Origin: Bacteroidales bacterium
GTDB lineage: Bacteria; Bacteroidota; Bacteroidia; Bacteroidales; B18-G4
Reading direction: 5' to 3'
Length of the DNA: 13,344 nucleotides
Assembly: GCA_030618905.1 (NCBI GenBank)
Contig: JAUXCL010000051.1
Coordinates: 1-13,344, forward strand
Shown here one piece after another: positions 1-7,582 of the stretch. The position numbers were made by a program, and so were the translations under genes. The notes beneath the pieces are model-generated. The model was not told where the DNA came from and did not search any database. It saw nothing but the letters and a program-made list of their open reading frames with translations. Every line of letters begins with the position of its first letter. Within the stretch, counting starts at the first letter, position 1.

Positions 1-17
1 GTATTAAAAAAATCTGG

Positions 18-70
18 TTCCGTTTTGGCGGAATGAAATTGGGTTAATACCTCGTGGGCTTGCCCCGAGG
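18..70. repeat. Two adjacent hairpins, REP-like palindrome
   Basis: Two inverted repeats lie 16 nt apart. The first is TTCCG, a 6-nt loop, then CGGAA (18-33). The second is CCTCG-T-GGGC tt GCCC-CGAGG (50-70), nine pairs with one bulged T. The second is far more GC-rich than its AT-rich surroundings. Neither is followed directly by a T-run, so neither looks like a terminator. Paired short GC hairpins between genes are typical of REP elements moved by RAYT (IS200-like tyrosine) transposases. That assignment is inference, because only one copy is in the window. Confidence 0.45.
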
Positions 71-329
71 ATAATCAATTTCAAAGATTTTTTTATCAAT
101 ATCAAAGGTAATGTAAATATGAAAACCTGTAAATACTCATGTAAATCCTCTCCGAATATTGCATTAAAAGCAAAAAACGGAAAACATCTTAAGCGTAGAT
201 TATCAAACAATTACATTGTGTTGTATATGAAATGTAAGGTGCCTGTACGGTATTTGTTGCCTCAAATTATCTTTTTATGTGCCTAAACTTCATTTTTTTT
301 GCTTCGAATTCAAAAATTAAACGGGAAAA
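71..329. other. Non-coding stretch, no gene recognised
   Basis: This AT-rich stretch lies between the hairpins and the first small ORF. Short open frames exist on both strands (for example 119-286 plus and 4-210 minus), but neither gives a recognisable protein, and the minus one runs through the hairpin repeat. A promoter for the downstream genes should lie here, but I see no TAnnTTTG box. The closest candidate is TAAACTTC at 284-291, which misses two conserved positions. Confidence 0.5.
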
Positions 330-479
330 ATGAAACCTAAGGGCAAAAAATTAAAGGAAGATCAAAATGATGATTCCATAAAAAATATTGAGGAGATTAT
401 GGAGAATACCAAAGCTGAAACATCAGCCCTTAAAAAAATCCTGAAATCTCTGGATAAAAAAAATGATAACCAAAAATAG
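330..479 (+). CDS. Small charged hypothetical protein (49 aa)
   Basis: The function is not recognised. The frame encodes 49 residues, beginning MKPKGKKLKEDQ and ending SLDKKNDNQK. It is rich in Lys, Glu and Asp, has no cysteine, membrane segment or signal peptide, and its middle (about residues 16-42) could form an amphipathic or coiled-coil helix. Its TAG stop is 7 nt before the ATG at 487 of the giant secreted protein, which suggests a leader cistron that could couple translation to the gene below. No clear Shine-Dalgarno sequence precedes it, which is normal for Bacteroidota. It could be a chance frame. The favourable points are tight spacing, an ATG start and protein-like composition. Confidence 0.45.
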   Translation: MKPKGKKLKEDQNDDSIKNIEEIMENTKAETSALKKILKSLDKKNDNQK

Positions 480-486
480 ATTTACT

Positions 487-3400
487 ATGAAAAACAAAAC
501 ATTGACATTTTTATTATTAATGCTGTTTGCAAGCGGATCATTGCTGGCGCAGCAATCCCAGGTTGCAGGTAGACTGCCAAATCCACCTGCTTCCCATGCA
601 ACAGACATTGGACCAATCCTATGGGACCAGATGTCAAATCCTTCTACAGGGTTTATTGCATCACATGAATTTACAGATGCAGCCAGCTTGGCAAACTCCA
701 GTGAAGCAGCAGACGATTTTCGTGTGCCTGCTGGCGAAACCTGGAACATCGGAACCATTGCTATTCTGGGTTCTTTCTGGTATAACGCGCCGGGTGGAGC
801 ACATGAACTGAATATTTATGTATACGAAGATGATAATGGTATGCCCGGTACAGTACTGCACACTTATGAAGGCGTTACCAATTTTGAGAAAACAGAAACA
901 CAAAATGGTAATTATGTAGAAACCTATTTTGAGATTCCTTTTTCACCTGCTATTTCATTAGGTTCAGGAAAATATTGGTTAGCATGCCAGCATGTTGGCG
1001 ATAACAATGTAACTGGCCAGTGGGGATGGATACAGGAATCAAATTCGCCACAAGTTGAAGACGAATGGCATTGGCGTAATCCGGATGATGGCATGGGTAC
1101 AGGATTTACGACATGGACACCTGCCAGCAGTGTGCTGTGGTTTGGTGGATATTATGATCTCTCTTTTGCTTTATACGATGAGTCATTTAATAATGACCTC
1201 GCTGCTAAAGCCCTGACAGATCCTCAATCAAGCAGCAGCCTTACTGCTTCAGAAACCATTGTGATGAGTATTAAAAATGAAGGTACTGATCCTCAAACAG
1301 GTTTTGATGTAAGTTATACCATTAATGGTGGTACTCCTGTAGTAGAGAATGTGGGTTCATTCTCTATCAATCCAGAGGAAACGCTTAATTACAGTTTTGC
1401 AACTACAGCTGATCTCACAGCCACAGGTGCATACGATCTGGATTTATCTGTAAATCTTGCCGCTGACCAATATACTAATAACGACTCAATTACAGGACAG
1501 GTTGTCAACTGGGGTACTGTTTACGTTATGGAAGATGGTGTCGATATTACTGCCTGTGAAGGCACCTTTACTGATCCGGGTGGGCTTGGAGTTAATTTTG
1601 GCCAGAATGATTTTGCCATTATGACCATCTACCCTGGAAATCCTACAGACAAGGTGAGACTTGATTTTATTGAATTTGATGTTTATTGGTCAGATTTTAT
1701 GATCTATGATGGTGAAGATACTGATGCAGAGCTGATTGGAACCTGGGAATCAACATTCTCTCCAGGACAGGTTACTGCACTGAATCCACTTGGTGCCCTT
1801 ACTATTTACTTTGAAGCTCCGGGCTGGGCTGATGGATATGGTTGGGCAGCACTCATTTCATGCTATACACAGCCGGATGATGATTTTATGGTCACTGAGT
1901 TTACACGATCTACTTATTCAATTTTCACCGGTCGTGATTTCACTTTTTCTGCAACAGTAAGGAATATCGGTGCACTGGCACAATCAAAGGATATTACCTT
2001 TTATGTTGGCGGTTCTGCAATTGGTACTGTAAATACAGGTGTTGTTAACTCCACGGAATATGCAACTGTCGAACTTTCAACGGAAATCCTGACTGCAGGA
2101 GAATACCTTGCTGAGGCTGCCGTACCGGCTGATGGTGGTGATGATCCTTCAAACAACGCCATGGATATGACTTTTGATGTATACCAGGAAGGTTCATTCG
2201 TTGAGTTTTTTGAAGAACCGAACTTTCCTCCGGATTTTTGGGCAACCGACGTTTGGTACAAACAGGAATCAGAAGATTTTGCATTCGATGGAACAGGTTC
2301 TGCGTCAGTTTACACTCCACCGGGACAATTTGATACGCTCTGGTCACCTCAACTGACAATCAGTTCAGGAGATACTATTTCATTCTGGGCAAGGACACAA
2401 ATGTGGTGGCCTGCAACAATTCGCCTGGTTTGGAAAGATGCCAATACTGGCGTTGTTACCATGCTGGAAGAGCATGCACTTAATACTTCGACCTATACCG
2501 ATTATAAAATTGATGTATCAGCAGCTGCAGGAAACAACTACATTGGCTTCATTAGCTGGCTGAATGACCCATGGTCATGGGGAGCACAACCAAATCTTGA
2601 TCATGTTGTAGGTCTCGGACCAAGCATGTATTTTGTTGATCATGATCTTACTGCTCTTACTTTACAGGGTAATACTACACCTGCAGTAAATGAAATTGCT
2701 GAGTTTGATGTGACCATCAGGAATATTGGTATGCTTAATCAAAATGCAGGATCATATTCTGTCAAATTAATGCAGGTTGATCCTGATGGCGATATCGAGC
2801 TTGACTCCCAAAATGGACTGGCTATTGAACATATGGAAAAACAGGTTTATACTCTAAGCCATATTTTCCAGGCCTCCGGTGATTATGATATATACGCTAA
2901 AGTTGTCTTTGGTGCCGATCAGGATCCGGATAATAATGAGACCATTATTCAGCATTTGAATGTGCAGGTTAGTGGTACAGTCCAGGTTAAACTTGGAGAA
3001 GGTGAAGACCTTGACTATTATCTGCCAATGCGGACAGGAACCCCATACACACTCACTGAAACCATCTATAATGAAGCCATGATAGGTGTCACTGGTGCCG
3101 TTACCGGGATCAAATATTACTATATTAATGATAACTACGCTGAAGTAACTGATATTCCTGTCAGCATCTGGATTGGTGAAACTACACTTGATGTTACAAC
3201 AGGTGGTTGGGTGCCTTCAACAGACCTGACCCATGTTTACCAGGATACAGTTGATTTTGCAATCGGTGAACATGAGATCTATATTCCATTTGATGTTCCT
3301 TTTACCTATAATGGAGGAAATCTGATGGTGATGGTCTACAAGAGTGAACCTGCAGGTGGCGGATGGACACCTACTGTCAAGTTTAAGAAAACCTATACTG

Positions 3401-5334
3401 CTGATACAGTTAGTATCTGGGCAACACAATACCAACCACCGATTGACCCTGCTAACCCTGACACAACTTGTACTGGTCACTTTGTAGATTATTTCCCGAA
3501 TACAATGTTCTTCATTAATACCGCAGGGTATGGTGAACTATCAGGTGTTGTCTACAATGAAGATAACCTGCCATTTGAAGGTGTAACTGTTTCTGTTGAT
3601 AATTATGCCATCGATACAGTTACTGATGTTAATGGTCATTATTTCTTTAATGAAATCCTGGGTGTAACACAGTCTGTTACCGCTTCATACTTTGCCTATG
3701 AAGACAATACACAGTCTATTGATGTCCAGACAGGTGCGGTTAATTACCTTGACTTTAACATGGTGCTGAAACCACGTGTCAGCGTATTGGGAACAGTTGT
3801 CGGTAACGATGACCCGCAACATTACCTGGAAAATGCTGAAGTAACTTTAACCGGTTATTTCACATTCCAGACTACGACTGATGAAAATGGAGATTTTGAC
3901 CTTCCATCAGTTTATGGAAATGAAACCTACACCATTACCATCATCATGAATGGCTATGAAACTTACATTGATGAAGATATCGTTGTTGAAGATGGCACCG
4001 TGGACCTTGGTACCATAGAAATGATAGAATTGATGTCAATCCCTTATGCCGTGATCGGTGAAGAAGACCTGGCTGAAGTTAATATTTCATGGAGCGTACC
4101 GAATACCGGTATGGATGAGACATATGATTATGAAGTTGATGCAAACAATGGCTATGCCAATGAACCTGGTGAGCACGTCTGGTTGGGTAATATCTATGAA
4201 ACACAGGATATCGGTACTATTGTTACCGTGGATATCTATTGGAGAGATTATTTAACTTTCAGTGATTACGTTACACTGGATATCCTTGATGTCGACGGAA
4301 ACGTTGTAATGAGCAGTGAGCCATTTATGACCGTTAAAGATCAATGGTTAACTGTTGATATCCCTGATGTTACTTTTGATGGTACATTCTATGCCATGGT
4401 ACATTGGGAAAACAATGCAGGGACTACTGATTTCCTCAGTATTGAAGAATATGATGATCCTGGTGTTAAATCTTATGGCAAGATCAAATACCCGGGTCAG
4501 GATATTGAACCACTGGAAAACTATACAGGTACAAAAGGTACATTTGAGATGGCTGTTAATACCCTGAATAGGGTGAATATCAGAAATGCTAATAATGGCG
4601 GACGTTATGTTGAAAGCTATAACATCTACAAAGGACTCCTTTCAGATGTTTCCAATGCAGGTACATGGAGCCCCATAAACACAGCACCTGTTACCGATAC
4701 TGTTTTTGTTGATGGAGACTGGCCACCGGCCCAGGTTGATGACTATGTATATGCCATTAAAACCATTTTCACAACCGGCGAATCTGTGATGAGTTTCTCT
4801 AACGTGGTGAATAACTTCCCGCCGGAATTTATTTCAGAACCTGTTACCCAGGCTACCGTCTCAGTTGAGTATGAATATAATATTGAGGTTGATGATCCAA
4901 ATACCGAAGATGATATCGTCATTACTGCTGATGAAATGCCGGATTGGCTGACACTGATTGATAATGGAGATGGAACAGCATTGCTCTCCGGTACACCTGC
5001 AGAAATTGGTCAGTACAATGTTGAGCTTCGTGCCAGCGATGGCCAGTTTGAAGATACTCAATCCTTTGTGATCGACTGTATCCCGGTGGGTGTTGAGGAA
5101 CTGGGTGATGATGATGTTCAGATCTATCCTAACCCTGCTGAAAATACTTTGTTCATCAGGTTTAACGGAGAAGCTGATGCCAGGATAATTGATGTATTTG
5201 GAAAGAACATCCTGGACACCAGGTTAAACAACCAGGTGAATACAATTAATACTCAAGACTTTTCACGCGGAATTTATTTCTTGCAGATTATATTCGAGGA
5301 TAAAATTGAAACGCACAAGTTCATTAAAAAATAG
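487..5334 (+). CDS. Giant T9SS-secreted multidomain surface protein
   Basis: This 1615-residue protein is probably exported by Sec and then by the type IX secretion system. I chose the ATG at 487 (MKNKTLTFLL) because it opens a clean signal peptide ending near LLAQQ; the in-frame ATG at 463 adds eight residues and overlaps the upstream ORF. Domains in order, with approximate residues: beta-sandwich 30-235; CARDB-like 236-340; CUB-like 345-460 with paired C357/C459 and an IYDG motif; CARDB-like 465-565; choice-of-anchor J/cleaved-adhesin-like 568-710; CARDB-like 715-830; beta-sandwich 830-1010; two carboxypeptidase-regulatory-like domains 1015-1095 and 1097-1180; beta domain 1183-1360; FN3-like 1365-1440; putative Ig (He_PIG-like) 1443-1533; T9SS type A sorting domain 1543-1615 (YPNPAENTLFI, C-terminal KFIKK). 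I see no protease or glycosidase module, so adhesion or matrix binding is the best guess. Domain names come from pattern recognition. The sorting domain is the firmest call. Confidence 0.93.
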   Translation: MKNKTLTFLLLMLFASGSLLAQQSQVAGRLPNPPASHATDIGPILWDQMSNPSTGFIASHEFTDAASLANSSEAADDFRVPAGETWNIGTIAILGSFWYNAPGGAHELNIYVYEDDNGMPGTVLHTYEGVTNFEKTETQNGNYVETYFEIPFSPAISLGSGKYWLACQHVGDNNVTGQWGWIQESNSPQVEDEWHWRNPDDGMGTGFTTWTPASSVLWFGGYYDLSFALYDESFNNDLAAKALTDPQSSSSLTASETIVMSIKNEGTDPQTGFDVSYTINGGTPVVENVGSFSINPEETLNYSFATTADLTATGAYDLDLSVNLAADQYTNNDSITGQVVNWGTVYVMEDGVDITACEGTFTDPGGLGVNFGQNDFAIMTIYPGNPTDKVRLDFIEFDVYWSDFMIYDGEDTDAELIGTWESTFSPGQVTALNPLGALTIYFEAPGWADGYGWAALISCYTQPDDDFMVTEFTRSTYSIFTGRDFTFSATVRNIGALAQSKDITFYVGGSAIGTVNTGVVNSTEYATVELSTEILTAGEYLAEAAVPADGGDDPSNNAMDMTFDVYQEGSFVEFFEEPNFPPDFWATDVWYKQESEDFAFDGTGSASVYTPPGQFDTLWSPQLTISSGDTISFWARTQMWWPATIRLVWKDANTGVVTMLEEHALNTSTYTDYKIDVSAAAGNNYIGFISWLNDPWSWGAQPNLDHVVGLGPSMYFVDHDLTALTLQGNTTPAVNEIAEFDVTIRNIGMLNQNAGSYSVKLMQVDPDGDIELDSQNGLAIEHMEKQVYTLSHIFQASGDYDIYAKVVFGADQDPDNNETIIQHLNVQVSGTVQVKLGEGEDLDYYLPMRTGTPYTLTETIYNEAMIGVTGAVTGIKYYYINDNYAEVTDIPVSIWIGETTLDVTTGGWVPSTDLTHVYQDTVDFAIGEHEIYIPFDVPFTYNGGNLMVMVYKSEPAGGGWTPTVKFKKTYTADTVSIWATQYQPPIDPANPDTTCTGHFVDYFPNTMFFINTAGYGELSGVVYNEDNLPFEGVTVSVDNYAIDTVTDVNGHYFFNEILGVTQSVTASYFAYEDNTQSIDVQTGAVNYLDFNMVLKPRVSVLGTVVGNDDPQHYLENAEVTLTGYFTFQTTTDENGDFDLPSVYGNETYTITIIMNGYETYIDEDIVVEDGTVDLGTIEMIELMSIPYAVIGEEDLAEVNISWSVPNTGMDETYDYEVDANNGYANEPGEHVWLGNIYETQDIGTIVTVDIYWRDYLTFSDYVTLDILDVDGNVVMSSEPFMTVKDQWLTVDIPDVTFDGTFYAMVHWENNAGTTDFLSIEEYDDPGVKSYGKIKYPGQDIEPLENYTGTKGTFEMAVNTLNRVNIRNANNGGRYVESYNIYKGLLSDVSNAGTWSPINTAPVTDTVFVDGDWPPAQVDDYVYAIKTIFTTGESVMSFSNVVNNFPPEFISEPVTQATVSVEYEYNIEVDDPNTEDDIVITADEMPDWLTLIDNGDGTALLSGTPAEIGQYNVELRASDGQFEDTQSFVIDCIPVGVEELGDDDVQIYPNPAENTLFIRFNGEADARIIDVFGKNILDTRLNNQVNTINTQDFSRGIYFLQIIFEDKIETHKFIKK

Positions 5335-5375
5335 CTTAGATTAGATAATAAGTTAAATTGCGTTTACAACACAGG

Positions 5376-5408
5376 GCTTTCACCATTAATTTGGTGAAAG
5401 CTTTTTTT
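5376..5408 (+). terminator. Intrinsic terminator of the giant T9SS cargo gene
   Basis: A perfect 10-bp stem (GCTTTCACCA at 5376-5385 with TGGTGAAAGC at 5392-5401) has a 6-nt loop and is followed directly by seven Ts (5402-5408). It starts 42 nt after the stop codon at 5334. This is a textbook plus-strand rho-independent terminator. Confidence 0.9.
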
Positions 5409-5414
5409 ATATAA

Positions 5415-5441
5415 ATAAAGCCCGCTTTTGGCGGGCTTTAT
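5415..5441. terminator. Second hairpin terminator, likely serving the minus strand
   Basis: An 11-bp stem (ATAAAGCCCGC at 5415-5425 with GCGGGCTTTAT at 5431-5441) has a 5-nt loop, six bases after the first terminator. Read on the minus strand the stem ends GGGCTTTAT and continues TTATAT, which is U-rich. On the plus strand it is followed by an A-rich run. It therefore probably stops minus-strand transcription from the zinc-ribbon gene, whose stop codon lies about 140 nt upstream, and backs up the first terminator on the plus strand. Confidence 0.7.
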
Positions 5442-5582
5442 AATAAAAAAGAAAAGATATATAGAATATATGGTAATGCTACTTGATGAGATTCAGGTTA
5501 AATCCCAATTACATAAATAGGATATTCAATCATTTCATATCAGGGCCTTTTGATTAAAATGTGATTGTACTCATGTGAAATA

Positions 5583-5732
5583 CTATTTCAGACGGATGTC
5601 ATGGCCATCTTTAACGCAGATGGGACATGAGGTATTCCTCACCGTTGAAATGTATCCACACCTGTCACATTTAAAGTACTTGTAGTACTTAGCCTTTTTA
5701 GTGCTTGTGGATATTTTAAGTCCGAGTTTCAT
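5583..5732 (-). CDS. Small zinc-ribbon protein (49 aa)
   Basis: This is a 49-residue basic protein starting MKLGLKISTS. Two CxxC knuckles, C22-x2-C25 (CDRCG) and C36-x2-C39 (CPIC), are separated by ten residues, the spacing of a compact rubredoxin- or zinc-ribbon-type metal site. The N-terminal 20 residues are rich in Lys and Tyr, which could suit nucleic-acid or ribosome contact, and the tail is KDGHDIRLK. There is no signal peptide, so it should be cytoplasmic. It stands alone, transcribed toward the hairpin at 5415-5441. The exact role is unknown; a metal-binding regulator or ribosome-associated protein is only a guess. The intact paired cysteines make it likely to be a real gene despite its length. 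Confidence 0.68.
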   Translation of the reverse strand: MKLGLKISTSTKKAKYYKYFKCDRCGYISTVRNTSCPICVKDGHDIRLK

Positions 5733-5857
5733 TTGATCTTGTTTGTCTTATTAATAAATAGTGACACATATGTATTCAAGAAATGTGCCACATACTGTAT
5801 GCAACTGAAGGGGAAGGAGTTGGACCTAATTTATGGGTAAGGGTTTCGCAGATTTAG

Positions 5858-5891
5858 TATCCAAAAGCGGAGAGTTATCCGCTTATGGATA
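5858..5891. other. Long intergenic hairpin
   Basis: Two stacked stems form one hairpin: TATCCA (5858-5863) with TGGATA (5886-5891), then AAGCGGA (5865-5871) with TCCGCTT (5878-5884), separated by a single A-A mismatch and closed by a 6-nt loop. The total is 13 pairs. It lies 43 nt beyond the stop codon of the minus-strand PKD lipoprotein. No T-run follows on either strand, so it is not a canonical terminator. It may protect the 3' end of the transcript or belong to a small RNA. A 26-codon plus-strand frame (5833-5916) crosses it. Confidence 0.4.
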
Positions 5892-5934
5892 TATTATACC
5901 GTATTTTAAGGCCTAAGGTTACCAGAATCAAGGG

Positions 5935-6297
5935 TCAATTGGCAGGTAAGATCTGTATAGACTTTGACCGTGTATTGCTTAAACCACTTTGCGTGTCAGT
6001 GGCAGTTAATTTAACCAGAAAACTCTTTGGCAGATCTGTAGGATTAAAGTACTTATGTGTTGGGCTAAACTCCGCAGATGGAGTCGATCCGTCACCAAAA
6101 TCCCATTCATAAGCATCTGAATATTCTGAGGCATTTGTGAAAGTAACGGTTACAGGTGCCGGGTTCTCATTGCCGCTATAAGTGAAACTGGCAATGGGAT
6201 ATGTCAGTGTTCCGACATTGCTTTTTATTGCATTATCTTCCTTGGCACAGGAAGAAAGTAGCACAATGAGCATCATGGTGTAAATTGAAAATCGCAT
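5935..6297 (-). CDS. PKD-domain lipoprotein
   Basis: This 120-residue protein starts at the ATG at 6297 (MRFSIYTMML). The signal peptide ends in a lipobox LSSC (residues 14-17), so C17 should be lipidated. The mature part is essentially one PKD domain (about 34-116) with the hallmark WDFGDG at 65-70 and the preceding PIASFTYSG strand. PKD domains are beta-sandwiches used for binding or spacing in surface proteins. The residues after the cysteine, A-K-E-D, resemble the acidic lipoprotein export signal known from some Bacteroidota, which suggests it faces outward. The frame stays open upstream to 6381, but a TAACTTTG box at 6328-6321 lies inside that extension, favouring 6297. It is much shorter than most PKD proteins and has no catalytic or sorting domain. 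Confidence 0.82.
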   Translation of the reverse strand: MRFSIYTMMLIVLLSSCAKEDNAIKSNVGTLTYPIASFTYSGNENPAPVTVTFTNASEYSDAYEWDFGDGSTPSAEFSPTHKYFNPTDLPKSFLVKLTATDTQSGLSNTRSKSIQILPAN

Positions 6298-6320
6298 TTG
6301 TGGTATATGCTTACTGTTTG

Positions 6321-6328
6321 CAAAGTTA
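6321..6328 (-). promoter_or_regulatory. Candidate -7 box for the PKD lipoprotein gene
   Basis: On the minus strand this reads TAACTTTG, a full match to the Bacteroidota -7 consensus TAnnTTTG, 23 nt before the chosen ATG at 6297. No TTG -33 element is present at 17-23 nt. The nearest T-rich stretch is TTTTCA about 18 nt upstream, so only half of the promoter is supported. Confidence 0.4.
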
Positions 6329-6412
6329 CAAAATTGAAATGTCAGATGAAAATACTGTTCAGTGTTTCTTCCATTTGCCATGTATTAACGGTAAATGTCA
6401 GGTATAATTATA

Positions 6413-6420
6413 TAAATTTG
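6413..6420 (+). promoter_or_regulatory. Candidate -7 box for the PorV-like/deoC operon
   Basis: TAAATTTG matches the Bacteroidota -7 consensus TAnnTTTG and lies 70 nt upstream of the ATG at 6491, in the divergent gap between the PKD lipoprotein and the barrel gene. I see no good -33 TTG at the expected distance. Confidence 0.35.
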
Positions 6421-6490
6421 CTTTCTTTGAAACCATCACAATACTAATTAATGCAATATTGCGTTTTAGCAATGACGCAGACCAAGGTTC

Positions 6491-7573
6491 ATGAAAAAAT
6501 TCTTCCTGATAAATATTATTTTGCTAATGCTTATTCCTGTTGTTCATGGACAGGTAGCTAAATATAGCAACGATTTTCTTGCCATTGGTGTGGGTGCAAG
6601 ATCATTGGGAATGGCTAATGCATATGTGGCCGTTTCTGACGATGTGACATCTACTTACTGGAACCCGGCAGGATTGACCAATATGTCATCTGAAATTCAG
6701 ATTGGCCTGATGCACTCGGAGTATTTTGCCGGCGTGGCAAAATATGATTATGGTGCCTTTTCAATGAAGATTGATAGCATGAGTTCTTTTGGGGTATCGA
6801 TAATCCGCTTTGGAATCGACGACATCCCCAATACGACTGATCTCTACGATGATCAGGGAAATATCAATTACGACAGGATTACCACCTTTTCGGCAGCCGA
6901 TTATGCCATGACATTTTCTTATGCAAGGAAAAGCAAAATCAAAGGCCTTTCCTATGGAGGAAATGTGAAAATTATCTATCGCCAGATTGGGAGCTTTGCT
7001 AAAGCATACGGTTTTGGACTTGATGCCGGAGTGCAATATTACCTCAAAAAATGGCGCTTTGCAGCCATGGGAAGGGATATCACATCCACTTTTAATGCAT
7101 GGACTTACAACCTGTCTAAAGACATGAAAGAGGTTTTTGAAGCCACAGGGAATGATATACCAGATAATTCCCTGGAATTGACATTGCCACGAATACTACT
7201 TGGAGCGGCAAGGCACTTTATCATCTCTAAAAGCATCACCTCCATGGTTGAAATTGACCTTGATGTCACTTTTGATGGGAAAAGAAATACCCTGATAAAA
7301 AGTAATCCAATAAGTATCGATGCCAGGATAGGTACCGAATTCGGATATAAGGATATTGTGTTTTTAAGGGGAGGGATTAACAATTTTCAAACAGAAACTG
7401 ATTTTGGCGGTAAGAAAAGCATGACTTTCCAACCTAATATCGGTGTTGGGATTAAAATCAAAAAAATCGTTTCCATCGATTATGCCTTGACAGATATTGG
7501 TGATCAGTCCATTGCCCTCTATTCAAATGTGTTCTCTCTCCGTGTAGATCTTGGCGCAAAGACAAACAACTAA
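6491..7573 (+). CDS. PorV/PorQ-family outer-membrane beta-barrel protein
   Basis: This 360-residue protein has a signal peptide (MKKFFLINIILLMLIPVVHG, cleavage near residue 20). Its N-terminal signature GVGARSLGMANAYVAVSDD...YWNPAGL (residues 33-61) is typical of the PorV/PorQ (formerly UPF0164) branch of FadL-like barrels, and FGIDDIP (107-113) is another shared segment. The rest alternates aromatic and polar residues as expected of outer-membrane strands. PorV carries T9SS cargo from the translocon to the attachment complex and PorQ helps anchor it. Many Bacteroidota have several paralogues, and I cannot say this is PorV itself. A T9SS cargo gene lies about 1.2 kb upstream, separated by terminators and two minus-strand genes. 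It starts a probable operon, with deoC only 9 nt downstream. Confidence 0.85.
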   Translation: MKKFFLINIILLMLIPVVHGQVAKYSNDFLAIGVGARSLGMANAYVAVSDDVTSTYWNPAGLTNMSSEIQIGLMHSEYFAGVAKYDYGAFSMKIDSMSSFGVSIIRFGIDDIPNTTDLYDDQGNINYDRITTFSAADYAMTFSYARKSKIKGLSYGGNVKIIYRQIGSFAKAYGFGLDAGVQYYLKKWRFAAMGRDITSTFNAWTYNLSKDMKEVFEATGNDIPDNSLELTLPRILLGAARHFIISKSITSMVEIDLDVTFDGKRNTLIKSNPISIDARIGTEFGYKDIVFLRGGINNFQTETDFGGKKSMTFQPNIGVGIKIKKIVSIDYALTDIGDQSIALYSNVFSLRVDLGAKTNN

Positions 7574-7582
7574 TTCACAGCC

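Noticed and set aside
4..210. Minus-strand 68-codon frame at the left edge
   Set aside because: It reads through the hairpin repeat, has no recognisable domain, and has a composition typical of AT-rich non-coding DNA.
119..286. Plus-strand 55-codon frame starting MKTCKYSCKS
   Set aside because: No domain, no ribosome-binding site and unconvincing composition. Its two nearby cysteines do not form a paired metal site.
463..486. Upstream ATG start for the giant secreted protein
   Set aside because: It would put eight extra residues before the signal peptide and overlap the 330-479 frame. The ATG at 487 gives a normal signal peptide.
5645..5720. Near-matches to the DnaA box in the zinc-ribbon gene
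   Set aside because: Each has one mismatch and encodes conserved residues of the protein, so coding explains them; no origin is indicated.
5833..5916. 26-codon plus-strand frame with AAGGAG upstream
   Set aside because: The 13-nt spacing is too long for a good ribosome-binding site, the peptide has no recognisable feature, and a strong hairpin runs through it.
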